The notes under the pieces were generated by a model, which worked only from the letters and a program-made list of their open reading frames with translations, was not told where the DNA came from and made no database searches. The translations under genes and the position numbers were made by a program. From Prevotella sp. (GTDB lineage: Bacteria > Bacteroidota > Bacteroidia > Bacteroidales > Bacteroidaceae), in the NCBI GenBank assembly GCA_017475265.1, contig JAFVFY010000069.1:1-64000 (forward strand): a DNA stretch of 64,000 nucleotides, given 5' to 3'. Positions 42,604 to 51,115 of this stretch are shown here, one piece after another. Position 1 is the stretch's first letter, and the number at the start of each line of letters is the position of its first letter.

Positions 42604-43842
42604 ATGAACAAGAGTAACCTTTTCTGGGCCGTAGGCTACGTGATTATCTTTCTGGCCATTCAAGTGATGGCACAGTATGTTACCATTAGCGTAGCCTCGT
42701 TGGTGAACGGAGCGCCGCTGACGGAGCTGGACGCCATGTGGACCATCGTTTCCCTAGTGCTTTTCTCCATATCTTCCATCGCGCTGTTCACCTTGGCGCG
42801 GTGGTCACTGGTGTCGCGTTGCTTTGTCCTGTCGCGCCCTTGGCTGGTGCTGGCTTGGAGTGTGGTGGCTGCCATCGGTGCCCTTATCCCCTCGCTCTTT
42901 GTACAAGGACTGCTGCCAGAGTGGCCAGAGGAAATCCAGCATTATATCGATAAGATGGAGGCCTTGGCGGCGCAGTTGATGAACACTACCGGTGGCTATG
43001 CCGTAGTGTGTCTGCTGGCTCCTGTCGCCGAGGAACTGGTGTTCCGTGGTGCCGTCCTGCGCACGTTGCTCGAATGGAAACCGCAACGTCGCTGGACGAT
43101 GATTGTTCTGTCGGCCCTGCTCTTTGCCATCGCCCATCTGAATCCTGCGCAGCTGCTCCACCCCTTCGTCATCGGGTTGTTACTGGGTTGGATGTACGAG
43201 CGTACACGCAGCGTGATACCCGGCATCGTCTACCATTGGGCGAACAATACAGCCGCCTATATGCTCTACCATGTCTATCCCTCGACAGACATCACGCTGA
43301 CTGAAATCTTCGGCTCCGAAGGTCGTGCCCTCATGGCCGTGGCTTTCTCGCTGCTCATCATCCTACCCGCCATCTTCCAGTTGAACATGACGATGAAGAC
43401 GGCACAGTTGGCCACGCTGAAGCGTATCGCCAGCAAACTGAATGCTAACGGCATCACTTGGGCTGTTGGCGGGTCGATGATGCTTTACTTGAGAGGTCTC
43501 ACCACAAACGTCCACGACATAGACCTAATGGTGGACGAAGGACAGGTGGAGCGTGCCAAGGAGTTGCTAGGTACTATGGGAAAGCATTTACCCGACAAAG
43601 ACAATGCACAATACGCAACGCGCCATTATCATAAATTTGTCATTGACGGTACAGAGGTAGACCTCATTGCTGGTTTCGTCATTCTGAAAGACGGCGTGGC
43701 ACATGAGTGTCCGCTACTCAAGAAGGACATCACCGACAGACACGACCTTGAAGGAACATCCATCCCCCTGCACTCCCTGAGCGTATGGCGCGAATACTAT
43801 TCGCTGATGGGAAGGACGGAAAAGGTTGCCATGTGCGAATAA
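42604..43842 (+). CDS. CPBP intramembrane protease fused to a nucleotidyltransferase-like domain
   Basis: A 412-residue fusion. Residues 1-265 form a multi-pass membrane CPBP (Abi/CAAX-type) metalloprotease, with EELVFRGAVLRTLLEW (the EExxxR motif, about 141) and later AIAHLNPAQLLHP and YHWANNTAAY supplying His ligands. Residues 275-412 look like a nucleotidyltransferase-fold domain: ITWAVGGSMMLYLRGLTTNVHDIDLMV (GGS then DIDL), then GTEVDLIAGFVI. Such domains occur in antitoxin- or resistance-like proteins. The two domains are in one uninterrupted frame with a short linker. The combination is unusual; no function is assigned. Confidence 0.85.
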   Translation: MNKSNLFWAVGYVIIFLAIQVMAQYVTISVASLVNGAPLTELDAMWTIVSLVLFSISSIALFTLARWSLVSRCFVLSRPWLVLAWSVVAAIGALIPSLFVQGLLPEWPEEIQHYIDKMEALAAQLMNTTGGYAVVCLLAPVAEELVFRGAVLRTLLEWKPQRRWTMIVLSALLFAIAHLNPAQLLHPFVIGLLLGWMYERTRSVIPGIVYHWANNTAAYMLYHVYPSTDITLTEIFGSEGRALMAVAFSLLIILPAIFQLNMTMKTAQLATLKRIASKLNANGITWAVGGSMMLYLRGLTTNVHDIDLMVDEGQVERAKELLGTMGKHLPDKDNAQYATRHYHKFVIDGTEVDLIAGFVILKDGVAHECPLLKKDITDRHDLEGTSIPLHSLSVWREYYSLMGRTEKVAMCE

Positions 43843-43964
43843 GCTATTTCAACAACGGATTTTACGGATTACACGGATTATAATGGATTTCACAGATTTC
43901 TTCCAGATTCGTCGTGGAGATAATAAAATAATCCGTGAAATCAGTTTTAATCCGTTGTTTTACA
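43843..43964. repeat. Intergenic repeat-rich gap before tolC
   Basis: The convergent 3' gap carries ACGGATTA-type repeats and closing AATCCGTTGTTTT / AACAACGGATT complements, so it can fold into a long imperfect hairpin. It may act as a terminator for both genes. Confidence 0.6.
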
Positions 43965-45302
43965 TTAATATTGTCCGGAGTAGAAACGGAGCATCTGGAG
44001 GTTGAGCAGCGTCAAGTATTTTGACTGGAGTTGGTTCTGCTGTGCGGCAAGGAGCTTGTCTTTGCCCTGCAGGAGTTCGATGATGTTCGTCAGTCCCAAT
44101 GAGAATTTCTCGTTGAGTAGTTCGTAGCTCTGCTGTTCGCTCTCCACGGTAGTGGTGGCAGCACGGAATTTCTGCTGATTGGTAGTGGCGTTGAGCCAGT
44201 AGTCCTCGATGGTCTGGTAGAGCGTTTTCTGCTCGTCAAGGAGGTCGAGCTGTGCCTGTTGTTGCGAAATCTTCGCCCTGTTTACTGACGAGCGAGTCTG
44301 CCACCCGTCAAAGATAGGTATGGAGAGCGTCAGTCCTGCCGACATGTTCGTGTTCGTCTTCATCTGGTCTCCCCAGCCGTTATTGGCCAGCGAGTTGGTG
44401 CTTGAAGTGAAGCCGCCGCTCACGCTTAATGTGGGCAGCCATCCAGCCTTGGCAACGGCAAGGCTGAGGTCGCTGCTCTTGATGGCCAGTCGTTTGTTGT
44501 CTATTTCTGGACGTGTGGCCAGTGCCTGCTCGTAGACCGTCTGTAGGGCGGGGACGTCAACGAGCGCGTCTTCGTCGGTGTTGGGTGGAATAGCGATGTC
44601 GAACTCCTGGTCACCCGTCAGCTCCAGCAACTGCTTCAACTGCAGTTTACATGTTGCCAGCTGGCTCTGTGCCTCCACTACACCATATTCGTCGGAGGCC
44701 CGCTGAGCTGTGAGTTGTGCCAGGTCGGCCTTCGACATCTTGCCCACCTCTACCATCTCCTTGCCACGGTTCTCGTTCTTCTGGCTGGTCTCCAGACTGG
44801 CCTGGCTCACGCCGATGGCCTCGTGCAGGTAAAGACACTGTACGAAGAGCTGCGATATGCGCTCCTGTATGGTGTTGGCCTGTTCCTCGACGCTGAGTTC
44901 TGCCTGTTGCTCGGAGAGACGTGAGAGGCGCAGGTTGTTATGGTTCTTGTTGCCGTTCCATACGGTCCACTGCGCGTTCAGTCCGTAGCTGCCGTTGTAG
45001 TAGGTCTTGTTCACCTTCGTGTTCACCTGACCGTTGGTGACGGTGGTCATGCCATTATCCTGCCAAGGCCGGTAGCCTAGGTTCTGGCTAGTGTTCGCGT
45101 TGACCGTAGGCAACAGGGCACCCTTCGAGGCACGCACTTCCTCACTTGCCGTCTGTAGCCGCAAACGGCTCTTCTGCAGCGTGATGTTGTTTTGCATGGC
45201 GTAGCTGATGCAGTCGTCGATGGTCCACAACTTTTGCGCCCCTGCGGGGCTAGATAATAATGAACAAATAATAAATAATAAACTCGGCAGTGTATTCTTC
45301 AT
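43965..45302 (-). CDS. TolC-family outer-membrane efflux protein
   Basis: About 445 residues. A signal peptide (MKNTLPSLLFIICSLLSS) precedes two TolC/OEP repeats. The first starts WTIDDCISYAMQNNITLQKS and the second near DVPALQTVYEQALATRPEID. The protein forms the trimeric outer-membrane channel of type I secretion or RND efflux systems; the partner pump is not in this window. The open frame extends to 45,332, but the ATG at 45,302 begins a proper signal peptide. Confidence 0.92.
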   Translation of the reverse strand: MKNTLPSLLFIICSLLSSPAGAQKLWTIDDCISYAMQNNITLQKSRLRLQTASEEVRASKGALLPTVNANTSQNLGYRPWQDNGMTTVTNGQVNTKVNKTYYNGSYGLNAQWTVWNGNKNHNNLRLSRLSEQQAELSVEEQANTIQERISQLFVQCLYLHEAIGVSQASLETSQKNENRGKEMVEVGKMSKADLAQLTAQRASDEYGVVEAQSQLATCKLQLKQLLELTGDQEFDIAIPPNTDEDALVDVPALQTVYEQALATRPEIDNKRLAIKSSDLSLAVAKAGWLPTLSVSGGFTSSTNSLANNGWGDQMKTNTNMSAGLTLSIPIFDGWQTRSSVNRAKISQQQAQLDLLDEQKTLYQTIEDYWLNATTNQQKFRAATTTVESEQQSYELLNEKFSLGLTNIIELLQGKDKLLAAQQNQLQSKYLTLLNLQMLRFYSGQY

Positions 45303-45348
45303 AATCTTATTTGTGAAATCAAAATTGTTCATGTCAATTCGTATAATT

Positions 45349-45400
45349 CGTCTTAATTCGTTGTTTTCACCAATCGTCTTAATTCGTTGTTTTCACCAAT
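45349..45400. repeat. 26-bp direct duplication at the 3' end of the tRNA nucleotidyltransferase gene
   Basis: CGTCTTAATTCGTTGTTTTC-type unit of 26 bp repeated exactly at 45,349 and 45,375, spanning the stop codon at 45,379. Confidence 0.85.
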
Positions 45401-46812
45401 CCCATTTGCTTGGCTTTCTGCATGAGCAACTGCATGAGCGGTTCGCGCTCGTTCTCCACGCGGTTGTCGAGTACGGCATCCTTCAGGGTCTGCTTCAGAA
45501 TGCCTACCTGACGGCTGGGCTTCAAGTTGAAAAGCTCCATGATTTCGTTGCCATCGATACAGGGCTGCAACAGGCGTTTGTAGTCTTTCTCTTTCAAGTC
45601 GGTGAGCTTCTCGCGCACCATGCGGAAGTTCTCGAGGAAGATTTTCTTCTTCACCTCGTTCTTCGACGTGATGTCGGCCTCGCAGAGCTTCATCAGGTCG
45701 TCAATGTCGTCACCTGCATCGTTGAGCAACCGTCGCACGGCGCTATCGGTGACCTCCTCGTCGGCGATGACCTGAGGGCGCATGTGCAGGTCTACAAGTT
45801 TCTGTACGTAGCGCATCTCCTCTCCCATGGGCATCTTCAACCGCCGGAAAATCTCCGGCACCATCTTCGCCCCTATATAATTATGGTTATGGAAAGTCCA
45901 GCCCGTCAATGGTTCCCACCGCTTGGTCTTGGTCTTGCCTATGTCGTGGAGCAGGGCAGCCCAGCGAAGCCACAAAGGAGAATCTTTACTGATGTTGTCC
46001 AGCACCTCCAGCGTGTGGTAGAAGTTGTTCTTGTGCGCCCTTCCGTTACGCTGCTCCACAATGTCAAGGTCTGCCAGTTCGGGAAGGATGAGCTGTAGCA
46101 GTCCGCAGCGTTGCAGGTCTACGAAGCCGCGGCTGGGCGTATCAGCCATGATGATTTTGTTCAGCTCCACCTCGATACGCTCTCCGCTGATGATTTTTAT
46201 ACGATTGGCCATGTGCTCCAAGGCCTCGAAGGTACGCTCCTCTATCTGGAACTTCAGTTGGGTGGCAAAGCGTATGCAGCGCATCATGCGCAGCGGGTCA
46301 TCGCTGAAGGTCACCTCAGGGTCGAGCGGCGTGGCGATGATGCCGTCCTCCAGGTCAGCAAGACCGTTGAAGGGGTCTACCAACTCGCCGAAACGGTCGG
46401 CATTGAGACAGATGGCCATGGCGTTGATGGTAAAGTCGCGGCGGTTCTGGTCATCCTCCAGCGTACCGTCCTCAACGATGGGCTTGCGCGAATTACGACT
46501 ATAGCTCTCGCGGCGGGCACCGACGAACTCCACTTCTTCATCCCCAATCTTCACCTGCGCCGTCCCGAAATTCTTGAACACGGAGAGGTGTGCCTTTCGG
46601 CCCAGCTGCTGTTTCAGTTCGCTGGCCACGGCGATGCCACTGCCCACGACCACCACGTCGATATCGTTGGAAGGCCGTTCCAGGAAGATGTCACGTACGT
46701 AGCCACCCACGACATAGCACTCCACCCCCATTTGGTCGGCCACGCGGCTTATGCGGTGGAAGATATCTTGGTCTAGCAGCTTCGCCAGTTCGCTGTCAGA
46801 ATATAGTCTCAC
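45379..46812 (-). CDS. CCA tRNA nucleotidyltransferase / poly(A) polymerase family, with HD domain
   Basis: A 477-residue class II nucleotidyltransferase. The catalytic head has VVGGYVRDIFLERPSNDIDVVVVG (GG then DID, about 33-56). RRDFTINAMAI and DDPLRMMRCIRFA (about 179-191) are the flexible and body motifs. A C-terminal HD domain contains LLHDIGKTKT (about 289). It maintains the 3'-CCA of tRNAs, a needed activity here because at least four tRNA genes in the window lack an encoded CCA. A -7 box (TACCTTTG, minus strand) lies at 46,860-46,867. Confidence 0.93.
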   Translation of the reverse strand: MRLYSDSELAKLLDQDIFHRISRVADQMGVECYVVGGYVRDIFLERPSNDIDVVVVGSGIAVASELKQQLGRKAHLSVFKNFGTAQVKIGDEEVEFVGARRESYSRNSRKPIVEDGTLEDDQNRRDFTINAMAICLNADRFGELVDPFNGLADLEDGIIATPLDPEVTFSDDPLRMMRCIRFATQLKFQIEERTFEALEHMANRIKIISGERIEVELNKIIMADTPSRGFVDLQRCGLLQLILPELADLDIVEQRNGRAHKNNFYHTLEVLDNISKDSPLWLRWAALLHDIGKTKTKRWEPLTGWTFHNHNYIGAKMVPEIFRRLKMPMGEEMRYVQKLVDLHMRPQVIADEEVTDSAVRRLLNDAGDDIDDLMKLCEADITSKNEVKKKIFLENFRMVREKLTDLKEKDYKRLLQPCIDGNEIMELFNLKPSRQVGILKQTLKDAVLDNRVENEREPLMQLLMQKAKQMGLVKTTN

Positions 46813-46972
46813 TTCTTAATATCTCAATCTTTCTGTTTCTCAATTTTTCAACGTGTGGGCAAAGGTACGAACATTATTTCAGTGGGGAAAGCACGAAATA
46901 TTAAATTGTATTAAAAATGAGCGTACCGTCAAAAATATTGACTAATTATTTGCACGAATGGCAGGAAACCGC

Positions 46973-46980
46973 TACTTTTG
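46973..46980 (+). promoter_or_regulatory. -7 box for the FtsX-like permease gene
   Basis: TACTTTTG, 13 bases before the ATG at 46,994, implying a very short leader of about 7 nt. It decides the start over the open frame from 46,958. Confidence 0.7.
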
Positions 46981-46993
46981 CACATATCTGATT

Positions 46994-48208
46994 ATGAACT
47001 TTCCATTCTACATAGCCCGACGCTACCTCTTCTCGAAGAAGTCGACCAACGTCATCAACATCATCAGCGCCATCTCCGTCATCGGTGTTGCCTTGGCCAC
47101 GATGGCCCTTGTGGTGACGCTGAGTGTGTTCAACGGTTTCAGCGACCTCGTGGCCTCGTTCTTCACCGCCTTCGACCCTCAACTGAAAGTTCAGCCCGTG
47201 GAGGGCAAGACGGCTCCTGCCGATGACCCCATCCTGACGGAGCTGCGCGAGTTGCCACAGGTGGATGTTGTCACGGAGAGTGTCGAAGACCAGGCCATGG
47301 TGATGTACCACGGTCAGCAGGCTATGGTAACCATAAAGGGTGTCGACGACAACTTCGAGCGATTGACGCATATACGCAGCATCCTTCAGGGCCAGGGCAC
47401 CTTCGAGCTACACGCCGCAGACATACAGTACGGCATCCTGGGCATCCGCCTGGCCTACGAGCTGGGCACGGGCTACTACTTCGATGAGCCGTTGCATGTC
47501 TATGCCCCACGTCGTGAAGGCCAGCTGGATATCACCGACCCTTCCGACGGTTTCGAGGAAGACGAGTTGTACTCTCCAGGCGTGGTCTTCGAGGTGATGC
47601 AGGGCAAGTACGACAAAGGCTATATCCTGACTTCCATCGGCTTCGCCCGCCGTCTCTTTGACCAGCAGGGCATGGTCTCTTCGTTGGAGCTGCGGCTGAA
47701 GCCCGGCAGCGACTTCGAGGCGGTGAAGGCCGAGATGCGGCGCATTTGCGGTGACCGATACACCGTGCTCGACCGCTACGAGCAGCAGGACGAGACGTTC
47801 CGCATCATGAAGATTGAGAAGCTCATCGCCTATATCTTTCTCACGTTTATCCTCATCGTGGCCTGCTTCAACATCATCGGGTCGCTCTCGATGCTCATCA
47901 TCGACAAGCGCAACGACGTGCAGACGCTACGTAACCTCGGCGCCAACGACCGCCAGATTTCCCGCATCTTCCTTTTCGAGGGTCGTCTTATCGTCATCAT
48001 CGGAGCCGTCATCGGCATCGCCGTGGGGCTCCTGCTCTGCTGGCTCCAGCAGCGTTTCGGCATCATCACTATGGGTAGCACCGAGGGCGCTTTCGTCATC
48101 AACGCCTACCCCGTGAGTGTCCATCCCTGGGATGTCGTCCTCATCTTCGTCACCGTCCTCGTCGTCGGCTTCCTCGCCGTGCGGTACCCCGTCAAAAGTT
48201 TCCGTTAA
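46994..48208 (+). CDS. FtsX-like ABC transporter permease (LolC/E or MacB type)
   Basis: A 404-residue inner-membrane permease. The first transmembrane helix (about 20-45: INIISAISVIGVALATMALVVTL) is followed by a periplasmic MacB-type core domain. Three C-terminal helices start near residue 275 (YIFLTFILIVACFNIIGSLSM). The segment LRNLGANDRQISRIFLFEGRL is the coupling helix and fold typical of LolC/LolE. In lipoprotein export such permeases pair with an ATPase; none adjoins here. Substrate uncertain. Confidence 0.9.
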   Translation: MNFPFYIARRYLFSKKSTNVINIISAISVIGVALATMALVVTLSVFNGFSDLVASFFTAFDPQLKVQPVEGKTAPADDPILTELRELPQVDVVTESVEDQAMVMYHGQQAMVTIKGVDDNFERLTHIRSILQGQGTFELHAADIQYGILGIRLAYELGTGYYFDEPLHVYAPRREGQLDITDPSDGFEEDELYSPGVVFEVMQGKYDKGYILTSIGFARRLFDQQGMVSSLELRLKPGSDFEAVKAEMRRICGDRYTVLDRYEQQDETFRIMKIEKLIAYIFLTFILIVACFNIIGSLSMLIIDKRNDVQTLRNLGANDRQISRIFLFEGRLIVIIGAVIGIAVGLLLCWLQQRFGIITMGSTEGAFVINAYPVSVHPWDVVLIFVTVLVVGFLAVRYPVKSFR

Positions 48209-48282
48209 AACTTTTGGTAGAATGACGGAAATGTGTATTATTGCAACGTCGTTAAATCTTAATTCGAAAGTCATCAAGATGG

Positions 48283-48549
48283 GTGACAAATTCTCGAAAG
48301 AAACTACAGATAGTGACCTATTTAGGGGGCTTTTATGTTGTGTATAGGGTTTACTATTGCAGATTCTTTAGTGAATGTAAGTGGCAGGAGCACATCGATG
48401 CTCTGGAAGAACTGACCAGGCTCAAAACCATCGCTAAAGGCTTGGCATTTGCCAAGGACCACGAAATCCATTATGGTCTGTTCTTAAAAGAGCCGCCTAC
48501 ACATCATGATGTGGTTAGAATATGGTATCCTAAAGATGTGATGGTATAA
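48283..48549 (+). CDS. Doubtful short reading frame
   Basis: An 88-codon frame whose second half (CKWQEHIDALEELTRLKTIAKGL ... HHDVVRIWYPKDVMV) looks protein-like, while the first third does not. A -7-like box (TATTATTG near 48,235) is followed by an ATG at 48,279 in another frame that stops after 22 codons. This may be the 3' remnant of a decayed gene. No family recognised. Confidence 0.3.
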   Translation: MTNSRKKLQIVTYLGGFYVVYRVYYCRFFSECKWQEHIDALEELTRLKTIAKGLAFAKDHEIHYGLFLKEPPTHHDVVRIWYPKDVMV

Positions 48550-48649
48550 GATTCTAGTACCACTGTCGCTGCAGACTTGACTCAGACTGTCCTCAATGAT
48601 TCTATTCTGTCCATCAGTCAACTCACCATTTCGTATTTTTTTGTTTTGT

Positions 48650-48756
48650 TACAGCGTTTTTCTTTAAAGAGAAAACGGTTTTCTCTATAAGACAAAACGG
48701 CTTTCTCTAGGAAACAAAACGGCTTTCTCTGATAGAGAAAACGGCTTTTTTTATGC
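48650..48756. repeat. 22-bp-period palindrome array, copy 3
   Basis: AAAACGG occurs at 48,672, 48,694, 48,716 and 48,738, exactly 22 bp apart, each inside AGAGAAAACGG-TTTCTCT-like palindromes. A degenerate fifth unit lies at 48,650. The gap 48,550-48,886 contains only this array and the hairpin after it. Confidence 0.9.
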
Positions 48757-48760
48757 TGAT

Positions 48761-48836
48761 ACCTCGCTTACTCACTAAATCTCTCAAAACGCCTTTGAAC
48801 AAAGGCGTTTTGAGAGATTTAGTGAGTAAGCGAGGT
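48761..48836. repeat. 37-bp perfect hairpin
   Basis: 48,761-48,797 and 48,800-48,836 are perfect 37-bp inverted repeats with a 2-base spacer. There is no T-run, and it is far longer than a usual terminator stem. It lies 50 bases beyond the stop of the Omp28-like gene and may protect the mRNA end or form a cruciform. Confidence 0.92.
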
Positions 48837-48886
48837 AAGGTCTCTTAAACTCGAAAAAGAATCTGGTACTAAGGGCGAAACGCCTA

Positions 48887-50719
48887 TCACTTCACTACCA
48901 CCTTTCGGACATTACCGTCGGCCATGCGGACGATGTTGATGCCGCGCTGCGGAGTGGTCAGTTGCATACCGTTGAGCGAGTAACGGACGGTTGTCTCGGT
49001 GTTGAAGTCCGTGCTGACGTTGCTCACTCCATCGACGGTGTCTTCATCAACCAAGCGCTTGGCAGCGTTGGCAATAAGTCCGTCCTTGTCGATGACCAGT
49101 GCGACGACATAGATGGTGCCTTCCTTCAGGGCATTGCGCAGGGTGGCCTTGGTGGGCAGACTCAGTGTAAAGCTGACCTCACGGGTCTCGCCAGCAGCCA
49201 TCGTTCCGAGGGCCTCCACCTGGTTGACACCGTTCTTGTTGTAAGAGGTGCCTACAGCCACGTCGTTGAAGACAAAGCCTTTCACGTTGCTACTGCCGTA
49301 CTTGCCGCCCGAGCAGAATATTTTCATGTCATCGGGTACTGACGATGAGGGCTGATTGTAGTAGTAGTTCGACTGCCACCAGGCGCTGGTGGTACCGCTC
49401 AGGCCGTCGGCCACGAGAGCCAGCTCCAAGGTGTAGTCGGAAGAGTCGTACAATGGCTCGATGTATGCCGTTGCCTCCACCTCGGTCATGGCTTCATTCA
49501 TGGTGCCTTTGACATCGACGTTGACCATTGCAGGAATGTTCATTTCCATGCGGAAGTCGTCACAAACGTCGCCACCAGAACCGTAGTATGGGTCTATCTC
49601 CTTACCACGGTTGATGCGGCATGACGGGGCACCGCTGAAGTTCAGGTTAGGATAATTGGCTATATACATGGCATCGGAACTGTTATACTGGTGGATGCCT
49701 ATGCCTATGAAGCGGTCGCCAAAGGTCTGGCGAAGCTTCTCCATGCCTACCAAGCCACGGGGACAATAGCCACAACCTGTGCCGGTGAACTCCTCGACCA
49801 CTATGTTGCGTGGTATGAGGCGTTCCATGGTGTTCAGTGTGAACTGGGTGCTGGGATTCATCGACTGGTTGGCCTCACCGTTCACCTTGCTGATGGTCAC
49901 CGTCTGTATGTCTTTGCTTGACGTGGCAGCGGCGGGAACGTTGATGGTAATCGTGGAAGTCTTGAATGTGGCGAGGCCTTCGGACAGTGTTACGGTCTGC
50001 TCGGGGGTAGTCACGCCATCGACGGTCAAAGTGTAGGCAACATTGTTGATAGTGGCGGTTCCATTGTTAGTCAGGGCGATGTCAACGTCAGTCGACTGAC
50101 CAATCTGGGCATAGTATGTATCCTGTACCATGGAGGGAGATACCGCGTAATTGGCAAACTGACCTTCCAGTAGCACCCTCAGGGACAGTACGCCAAATCC
50201 TTCTTCGTAATAGTCATACCACGTTCCATTATTGGTGCGGAGCAATAGTCCGTTAACCTGGGCTTGGCCACCTACCACCACAGGATACTGGTCGTCCTCA
50301 GTTGATGCGGAAGAAATGGTGAACGAGTAGCCCACAAAGACACCTTCGGCAGGAATGGTGTAAGGGGTTTCCAGCGTCACGCTTGTGAAATTGTTCTGCT
50401 CTATTTGCTCCACGTCAGTTATCCAAAGCGTGTTGCTGGCCGAAAGACTTCCAGAGGGTAGCGAAGAGGCTGTCCATGCTTTTACGTTAGTAGCATGCGG
50501 GGCCGTCAGGAGGAAACTAAGGGAACGCAGAGACTTACCGTTTGTTGCGTCGTGGTTGCCAGGCACGAAGATGGCACAATGGTAAGTGGCCGCCTGGCCG
50601 ACACCTATCATCATGAGTTGGTCGTCTTCACCAATGTAGCCCCACCACTTCTGGTTTTGTGCCTGCAGGGTTCCCACACTTGCTAGAAAGATTACAAGGA
50701 GTGTAATAATTTTTTTCAT
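48887..50719 (-). CDS. Omp28-related secreted protein with thioredoxin-like centre and T9SS-type tail
   Basis: A 610-residue exported protein. The signal peptide is MKKIITLLVIFLASVGTLQAQ. A beta-rich domain (about 25-290) is followed by an Omp28-like domain from about 300 (RNIVVEEFTGTGCGYCPRG), with a thioredoxin-style CGYC. The last 75 residues (TTVRYSLNGMQLTTPQRGI ... DGNVRKVVVK) have the pattern of a type IX secretion sorting domain. It probably reaches the cell surface. A duplicated AT-rich promoter region lies upstream (50,757-50,838). Confidence 0.88.
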   Translation of the reverse strand: MKKIITLLVIFLASVGTLQAQNQKWWGYIGEDDQLMMIGVGQAATYHCAIFVPGNHDATNGKSLRSLSFLLTAPHATNVKAWTASSLPSGSLSASNTLWITDVEQIEQNNFTSVTLETPYTIPAEGVFVGYSFTISSASTEDDQYPVVVGGQAQVNGLLLRTNNGTWYDYYEEGFGVLSLRVLLEGQFANYAVSPSMVQDTYYAQIGQSTDVDIALTNNGTATINNVAYTLTVDGVTTPEQTVTLSEGLATFKTSTITINVPAAATSSKDIQTVTISKVNGEANQSMNPSTQFTLNTMERLIPRNIVVEEFTGTGCGYCPRGLVGMEKLRQTFGDRFIGIGIHQYNSSDAMYIANYPNLNFSGAPSCRINRGKEIDPYYGSGGDVCDDFRMEMNIPAMVNVDVKGTMNEAMTEVEATAYIEPLYDSSDYTLELALVADGLSGTTSAWWQSNYYYNQPSSSVPDDMKIFCSGGKYGSSNVKGFVFNDVAVGTSYNKNGVNQVEALGTMAAGETREVSFTLSLPTKATLRNALKEGTIYVVALVIDKDGLIANAAKRLVDEDTVDGVSNVSTDFNTETTVRYSLNGMQLTTPQRGINIVRMADGNVRKVVVK

Positions 50720-50756
50720 GTTTTTGACTTGTTTGATAGTTATGGATTTCGGCTGG

Positions 50757-50838
50757 CAAAATTACACATTTTCATTAAATCAGCCAAATTTTTAATGAAA
50801 AAAATTACACATTTTCATTAATATCAGCCAAATTTTTT
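50757..50838 (-). promoter_or_regulatory. Duplicated promoter region of the Omp28-like gene
   Basis: The minus strand carries TAATTTTG at 50,757-50,764 as the -7 box. The surrounding ~42 bases (ATTACACATTTTCATTAA ... CAGCCAAATTTTT) are repeated immediately upstream. The gap 50,839-51,115 holds otherwise only the promoter of the next plus-strand gene (TAATTTTG near 51,058). Confidence 0.65.
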
Positions 50839-51115
50839 ATAAAAAAAGACTCCTACCCGCCCTATTTAAATGATCACCAGCGCTCGGCTCTGCCGCTTTC
50901 ATAAGCGTAGCGACAGAAAGAACCGTCTCCCTTGATTTCGTTTTTCCTCTTGAATGTCACCCTGACGCAGGCCGGACTGAAACTGTTAAGGTGGCATGAC
51001 GAGGTGGCCGCCTCAGTAAAAAATCTCCGAAACGTTTGGTGGTTCGGAGTTTTCTTTGTAATTTTGCACCCGACACCGTAGGGGCAGGCAATAGCAATAA
51101 CAATTCCCGTGCCCC

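Noticed and set aside
46958-46993. Longer start for the FtsX-like permease
   Set aside because: The extra codons overlap the -7 box at 46,973.
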